Of a DNA stretch of 64,000 nucleotides, positions 59,998 through 64,000 are shown one piece after another. Under the pieces are notes generated by a model. That model was not told the DNA's origin. It saw nothing but the letters and a program-made list of their open reading frames with translations, and did no database searches. Position 1 is the stretch's first letter, and every line of letters begins with the position of its first letter. The translations under genes and the position numbers were made by a program. This stretch comes from Chryseobacterium oleae (GTDB lineage Bacteria; Bacteroidota; Bacteroidia; Flavobacteriales; Weeksellaceae): NCBI RefSeq assembly GCF_900115055.1, contig NZ_FOVD01000003.1, positions 62,001 through 126,000 of the forward strand, read 5' to 3'.

Positions 59998-60300
59998 AAT
60001 ATGTAGAGGCAGGTCTTGAATTCGGGTTTCTGTTGGGTGGAAGAAGCAAAGGTGACTTTACTCAAACCAGAAATATAGACGGATCAAGCAGTACACAGAG
60101 TTATTATGATAAAATTGCGAAGTCCGTATTCAATAAATTCAATTTCGGAATCGGGATTGGAGCGGGATATTATTTCACTCAAAATCTTGCGGTAACAGCG
60201 AGGTTTACAGTTGGTATTACGGACATCTATATAAGTATAGCAATTCAGATACAGTGAGAAATAATGCATTTCAGATTGGTTTAGCATATAAATTCAAATA
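59998..60300 (+). pseudogene. Truncated and frameshifted porin copy
   Basis: It begins in the middle of the barrel (V-E-A-G-L-E-F-G-F-L-L-G-G) without signal peptide or start, and runs through the G-I-G-I-G-A-G-Y-Y-F-T-Q-N strand. It then shifts frame after D-I-Y because of two extra bases (TATATAAG for TATAAG) near 60231. In the shifted frame it continues to the normal end (A-F-Q-I-G-L-A-Y-K-F-K, stop at 60300). It is closest to porin 2; its first half is deleted. Confidence 0.85.
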
Positions 60301-60628
60301 GCGATTTATTATTTTCAAGTTAATGTCGGATCTTTTTAGAGGTCCGGCATTTTTATAGGCAATAAATGGGACATTGGTATTAGGGAGTATGATGCTATCT
60401 GGTTTTTTGTTATCAGAACAGTTAACAGAAAAATGTGTTTTTACTTCTAATGGATAAAAGTTTTTTTTTATCAGTATATTAACTCATTTAATTGGTAAGA
60501 GTCCTTATCCTGAAGTAGAAGCATTATTGCTTACCCACAATTATTAGTTTAACAATGATTTACGCCATTTTTAATGGTGTTATTATAAGCAAGTGTAAAT
60601 TAAGTAGAATGATTTTAAAATAAATACG
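60301..60628. other. Intergenic region, hairpin only
   Basis: This 328-bp AT-rich spacer after the broken porin contains the terminator-like hairpin at 60323-60354 (stem ATGTCGGA / TCCGGCAT plus T-run). No gene or sigma-54 element is found in the remainder. Confidence 0.5.
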
Positions 60629-61054
60629 ATGCTTTTCGCCAAACTTCATATAAAAATAAAAACGATCCTAATTATGCAAAGTATAGCAATGCTAAGTGGC
60701 ATGACTACACATCTAATTTGGATAATTAATAATGGATTTTTGTCGGAAAATTATAATGCGCCGTTTTTTACCAGATTTTTTTGGGATAGTTTGACTTTTA
60801 TTGATCCCATTGCCGCCATCTTATTAATCATCAAGCCCAAAACTGGAATTTGGCTGACTTTCATAATTATTATAATTGATGTCGTTCACAATTTTATATT
60901 ATGTTTTAGAAGTATAATTCCGAATTCTAATTATTTCTCTTACTGGATTATCGGCAACTGGATGCTTATGTGTCAGATTCTTTTTCTTTTATTTGTGTCT
61001 GTTACCTTTAAAAGTAATTTAAAAGAAGTGAAAATCAGATCTGCAGAGTTTTAA
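60629..61054 (+). CDS. Small four-helix membrane protein, unknown function
   Basis: A 141-residue protein with four hydrophobic helices, separated by a short segment with F-F-T-R-F-F-W-D-S-L and by G-N-W-M-L-M-C before the last helix. I recognise no family. Codon use is more AT-rich than the neighbours, with many ATA/ATT isoleucines, so it may be acquired. It stands alone between the broken porin and the last porin gene, with no clear promoter motif. Confidence 0.6.
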   Translation: MLFAKLHIKIKTILIMQSIAMLSGMTTHLIWIINNGFLSENYNAPFFTRFFWDSLTFIDPIAAILLIIKPKTGIWLTFIIIIIDVVHNFILCFRSIIPNSNYFSYWIIGNWMLMCQILFLLFVSVTFKSNLKEVKIRSAEF

Positions 61055-61142
61055 TACTATAAAGTATCTGGGATTGTTATGTTTCTTTAAGAGGTCGCCT
61101 TACACTGAGCTCCAGTTCTCTCAGCAATCGAGAAATAAAACT

Positions 61143-61169
61143 AAACATTTTATCTCCGATAAAATGTTT
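61143..61169. repeat. Perfect 12-bp hairpin AAACATTTTATC / GATAAAATGTTT
   Basis: Three-base loop, no T-run. It is preceded by a CTCTTTAAGAGG-like dyad region, so it is probably a structured repeat rather than a terminator. Confidence 0.6.
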
Positions 61170-61451
61170 GCGCCTTCAATATGACATCAATGTATATGGC
61201 TTGCTTTTTCTACTTCATTCTTAAGGAAAATAAAAGCTTAAATATTTTCATCAATTATCTTATCCTTTTTTGTCTATTTTTTTCCGGTTTAACACGATAT
61301 TAAATCATCAACATAAATGCGTTTTAGCTTAAAATCCCGACCAAAAAATTGAATTCCATAATATAATTTTTCATAAAAAATCGTTAAAAGAAGAGAAAAG
61401 ACAACAGCCAAAACCCTTCCTAAAGCCCTTCAAATAAGGATTTTCCGAGTT

Positions 61452-61466
61452 TGGCAAGCATTTTGC
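61452..61466 (+). promoter_or_regulatory. Sigma-54-type -24/-12 element, porin 3
   Basis: TGGCAAGCATTTTGC, preceded by T and followed by A: the best match in the window to TTGGCACG-N4-TTGCA (one mismatch). The porin start is 67 bp downstream. Confidence 0.7.
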
Positions 61467-61532
61467 AAAATAATTCAAGTCTGATTGAAAAACCGGACAC
61501 GAAGTACAACAGTAAAATTAAAAAATAAAATT

Positions 61533-62240
61533 ATGAAGAAGTTATTTCTAGGGTTGGCAGTTACTGCTGGCATGATGACATTTGCTCAGGAAACAAAAAC
61601 AGTAACTCCGGAACCTATTAAAAAAGAAAAACAACCGATCAGATTTGGTATCAAAGCAGGGGGAAACTCTTCTTACTTCAGTGAGCAGAAATTAAGCCTT
61701 AACAACCAGAAAGTCGGGTTCCATGCCGGGGTTTTAGTTAATATTCCAATTTCTCAGAAATTCAGCTTACAACCAGAGGTTTTATATAACCAGTTAGGAG
61801 CCAGAAGCGTGATCTCATCTACAGATGTAACTACGGGTGCTACGAACGTTAAAACGAAAAGCGAGTACAAAACTACCATGAACTATATTTCAGTTCCTTT
61901 AATGGTACAAATGAGACCTACTGAAAGATTTTATGTAGAGGCAGGTCCTGAATTCAGCTATTTCATCAACGGGAAAAACTCCGGAGACAGCACGATTTCT
62001 ACGACAACAGGTGGTATTACGACCACTCAGTCGGTATCTAACTCTGAAGACATCAACAAAGATAATGTTAACAAGTTTAACTTAGGATTAGGTTTAGGTC
62101 TTGGATATGATATCACTCAAAACCTGGGCATCAACGCAAGATACATCAACAGTCTTACGGATATGAGAAACCAAAAGCCTGAAGGTACAGAACCTTTGAA
62201 CCACAGAGCGTTTCAGTTGGGTCTGAATTACAAGTTCTAA
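61533..62240 (+). CDS. Porin-family outer-membrane beta-barrel protein 3
   Basis: A 235-residue paralogue of porins 1 and 2. It starts at the ATG at 61533 with a clean signal peptide (M-K-K-L-F-L-G-L-A-V-T-A-G...F-A-Q); a longer frame from 61485 lacks a signal and is rejected. It has a short charged linker (K-K-E-K-Q-P), then barrel strands F-G-I-K-A-G-G-N, V-L-V-N-I-P-I-S-Q, L-Q-P-E-V-L-Y-N-Q, V-E-A-G-P-E-F-S-Y and a final L-N-Y-K-F. It is the most divergent of the set and has its own -24/-12 element and terminator. Confidence 0.88.
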   Translation: MKKLFLGLAVTAGMMTFAQETKTVTPEPIKKEKQPIRFGIKAGGNSSYFSEQKLSLNNQKVGFHAGVLVNIPISQKFSLQPEVLYNQLGARSVISSTDVTTGATNVKTKSEYKTTMNYISVPLMVQMRPTERFYVEAGPEFSYFINGKNSGDSTISTTTGGITTTQSVSNSEDINKDNVNKFNLGLGLGLGYDITQNLGINARYINSLTDMRNQKPEGTEPLNHRAFQLGLNYKF

Positions 62241-62270
62241 TAAGAGACAATCAATTATTTAACCTATAGT

Positions 62271-62312
62271 AAAGTCCGGATTTAAATTATTTAAGTCCGG
62301 ACTTTCGTTTTT
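62271..62312 (+). terminator. Terminator after porin 3
   Basis: A perfect 10-bp stem AAAGTCCGGA / TCCGGACTTT, 15-nt loop, then CGTTTTTT. Confidence 0.8.
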
Positions 62313-62513
62313 TGATGATGATAGATGTCAGACACCAGATTTCAGATATCAGATATTATCACTGGGGGCTTCGAGATTCTTAGCCATCAGGTATTTGTCA
62401 TTCATTCAACCTTTTCTGGTGTATTAGATTATGCGCATCCCGAAATTCTCAAACTCTACGACAGTCTGACGCTCAAACCCTAAAACACTCCCACTCTCAA
62501 ACCTCTTTACCGG

Positions 62514-63461
62514 TTATTCAAATATCCTCGGATCATCGCTGATCACACCGTCTATTCCCATGTCTTTTAATTCTTTTAATCTTTCTTTTGTGTTGACGGT
62601 CCATGGGATCACTTTCATGCCCAAGGCATGGCATTCCTGTACCAATTTTGAAGTAACGAGGGTGTGATCAGGACTGTAAATGGTTGGGATAAAACTTAGA
62701 AATTTCATATCTCCGGCTACACCATTCAAATGATTCGGATATTCTTTGAATTTGTCAGCGGGTATATTTTCGAAATGAGCCTGCTGTTGAACTATCTTTT
62801 TATCATCCACTTTTTCTACCAACAGAGCGGTCATGACCTTAGGATATTCCTTATGAATGATTTCCAATGTTCTGGGATCAAACGACTGAATAATTACTCT
62901 GTCCTGAATGCCTTTTTTGACAATAATTTTCATCATCAGATCTACAAATTCCTTAGGTTCCGGATGAAATATATTGTCGGAAAAAGGACGTGTTTTGGTT
63001 TCTATATTATAAAATGGCAAAGGTCTTTTCAATTCGCGGGAATACGCCTCGCAGGCATCTATTACATCTTCGAAGAGCGGTTTCTGAACCTTCATCTTCT
63101 TCTGGTCAGGATAGCGGTCAAGTTTCTTTGAGCCTACATCAAAGGTTTGAATCTTTGCATAGGACATATCATAAATTTTATAGTAAAATCCAGAGTCTTT
63201 CGGAATATAGGTTCCATCCGGTTTTGTTATTAATTCAGGGGAAAGGAAAGCATCATGGGAAAGGATTACTTTTTTGTCTTTTGTGATGGCAAGATCCATT
63301 TCCAGCGTCGTTACATTCATTTTCAGGGCATTCTTCATGGCCGGAATTGTATTTTCAGGATACAGGGACTTTCCGCCACGATGCGCCTGATTATCAAAAG
63401 TCTGAGAGGAATACCATTGGGTCAGTACCAGAAAAGCACCGGTTAAAAATACGTTCTTCAT
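62514..63461 (-). CDS. Exported glycerophosphodiester phosphodiesterase
   Basis: A 315-residue TIM-barrel enzyme. The signal peptide (about 1-20) is followed by the signature A-H-R-G-G-K-S-L-Y-P-E-N-T (catalytic His and Glu of the metal site) and E-M-D-L-A-I-T-K-D with V-I-L-S-H-D. The closing strand G-M-K-V-I-P-W-T-V-N-T and G-V-I-S-D-D-P complete the family pattern. It releases glycerol 3-phosphate from glycerophosphodiesters in the periplasm. The start is the ATG at 63461; a TAAATTTG -7 element lies at 63482-63489 (leftward), which excludes the longer frame. Confidence 0.92.
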   Translation of the reverse strand: MKNVFLTGAFLVLTQWYSSQTFDNQAHRGGKSLYPENTIPAMKNALKMNVTTLEMDLAITKDKKVILSHDAFLSPELITKPDGTYIPKDSGFYYKIYDMSYAKIQTFDVGSKKLDRYPDQKKMKVQKPLFEDVIDACEAYSRELKRPLPFYNIETKTRPFSDNIFHPEPKEFVDLMMKIIVKKGIQDRVIIQSFDPRTLEIIHKEYPKVMTALLVEKVDDKKIVQQQAHFENIPADKFKEYPNHLNGVAGDMKFLSFIPTIYSPDHTLVTSKLVQECHALGMKVIPWTVNTKERLKELKDMGIDGVISDDPRIFE

Positions 63462-63555
63462 TTTGCTACAGTTTAAGGAAACAAATTTAGAATTTGCCCC
63501 TGTACTGTATGATAAAGGAATATTAAGCTTTTGATACATTTATAAAAACAAAAAG

Positions 63556-63576
63556 AGCCAGACTCAATGCCTGGCT
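63556..63576 (-). terminator. Terminator of purF
   Basis: Reading leftward: stem AGCCAG / CTGGCT with a 9-nt loop, followed by CTTTTTGTTTTT, 30 bp after the purF stop. Confidence 0.7.
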
Positions 63577-63605
63577 TCTTCTTTTTTATTTCGAATCGCA
63601 GATGA

Positions 63606-64000
63606 TTAATTAAATAATTCTATCTCCTCTCCTTTTTCTACCGGATATTCTTCTGTGAAACATCCGAAACAGTGGTTGGAAGATCCTAAAATTTCTTTCA
63701 GGTTTTCTGTACTTAAAAACTCTAATGAGTCTACACCCAGATAATCTCTAAGCTCTTCTGTCGTCATATTGGCCGAAATCAGATCATCTTTTGAAGGAGT
63801 ATCGATTCCTAAGTAGCACGGAGCAATAATAGGAGGAGAAACACTTCTGAAGTGGATCTCTTTCACACCTGCATCCTTCAATATTTTCACCAATCTCTTG
63901 GAAGTAGTTCCTCTCACGATAGAATCGTCGATGATCACTACTCTTTTATCCTTGATCTCTGAAATAATCGGGTTAAGCTTAAGGTTTACTACCCTTTCTC
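63606..64000 (-). CDS. purF: Amidophosphoribosyltransferase, C-terminal part (runs off right edge)
   Basis: The last 131 codons of PurF, open to the window edge. The PRPP-binding motif V-V-I-I-D-D-S-I-V-R-G-T-T-S is intact, followed by H-F-R-S-V-S-P-P-I-I-A-P-C-Y-L-G-I-D and the late C-F-G-C segment (one of the iron-sulfur or structural cysteine sites in this family). It catalyses the first step of purine biosynthesis. A terminator lies 30 bp after its stop. The glutaminase half is outside the window. Confidence 0.93.
   Translation of the reverse strand, partial: ERVVNLKLNPIISEIKDKRVVIIDDSIVRGTTSKRLVKILKDAGVKEIHFRSVSPPIIAPCYLGIDTPSKDDLISANMTTEELRDYLGVDSLEFLSTENLKEILGSSNHCFGCFTEEYPVEKGEEIELFN

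Larger units (their letters stand above)
61055..61532. other. Intergenic region before porin 3
   Basis: A 478-bp spacer. It contains a perfect 12-bp hairpin at 61143-61169 and the sigma-54-type element at 61452-61466. The rest is AT-rich and featureless. Confidence 0.5.

Overview
The window looks like chromosomal DNA of a low-GC flavobacterium, most likely Chryseobacterium or a close relative (phylum Bacteroidota, family Weeksellaceae). The basis is the protein families present (a type IX secretion sorting domain, DUF6443-type RHS proteins, PorT/OMP beta-barrel porins, bacillithiol proteins YfiT and YtxJ), starts that mostly lack Shine-Dalgarno sequences, and many promoters with the Bacteroidota -7 element TAnnTTTG. 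No rRNA, tRNA, CRISPR array, prophage or insertion sequence was recognised. The taxon call is inference from gene families, not from a search.

Layout. 1-3854: leftward operon with a TerB-like/BRCT protein, a TerB_N/TerB_C protein, a DUF2791 (BrxD-like) P-loop ATPase and the first 48 codons of a DEAD-type helicase that runs off the left edge. This is the best candidate for a poorly described DNA-processing or defence system. 4131-10384: CAT-like acetyltransferase, a frameshifted dehydrogenase, PPC-domain protein, Crp/Fnr regulator next to a PRISE-type reductase with tandem FNR-like boxes, and an SDR / GlcG-like / AraC operon with a repeated operator. 10575-20716: an RHS polymorphic-toxin locus: T9SS-sorted propeller-like protein, YD-repeat partner, full RHS protein with signal peptide, an overlapping immunity-like gene, then a frameshifted second RHS tip with its own overlapping immunity-like gene. 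21094-26934: the ligase-associated DNA repair set (MBL exonuclease, ATP-dependent ligase, Lhr-like helicase, PdeM).

27178-40193: MFS pump with divergent TetR, a small membrane/rhodanese operon, nitrilase, AraC and CPA1 antiporter genes, a DapA-family lyase, cupin, MocR regulator, a secreted flavodoxin-RidA fusion and a divergent AraC regulator. 40217-45237: CinA-like protein, large catalase and two small unknowns behind a long leader with an FNR-like box, plus two tandem Crp/Fnr genes. 45555-50208: small lipoprotein, EamA exporter, MocR regulator, and a bacillithiol-linked operon (YfiT, DUF1569, YtxJ, Crp/Fnr). 50425-57825: RhlE-like helicase, PncA, secreted amidase, RluB-type pseudouridine synthase, AroB and an unknown membrane protein. 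58130-62312: a porin paralogue array in which each intact gene is preceded by a sigma-54-type -24/-12 element, with one further orphan element. 62514-64000: glycerophosphodiester phosphodiesterase and the 3' end of purF.

Connecting themes. Three places show the same arrangement: a 14-bp FNR-like dyad about 30 bp upstream of a TAnnTTTG element (before the PRISE reductase, the katE cluster and the small lipoprotein). Four Crp/Fnr-family genes lie in the window and could be the regulators. Intergenic DNA holds dispersed repeats, including a 160-bp element with terminal inverted repeats present twice.
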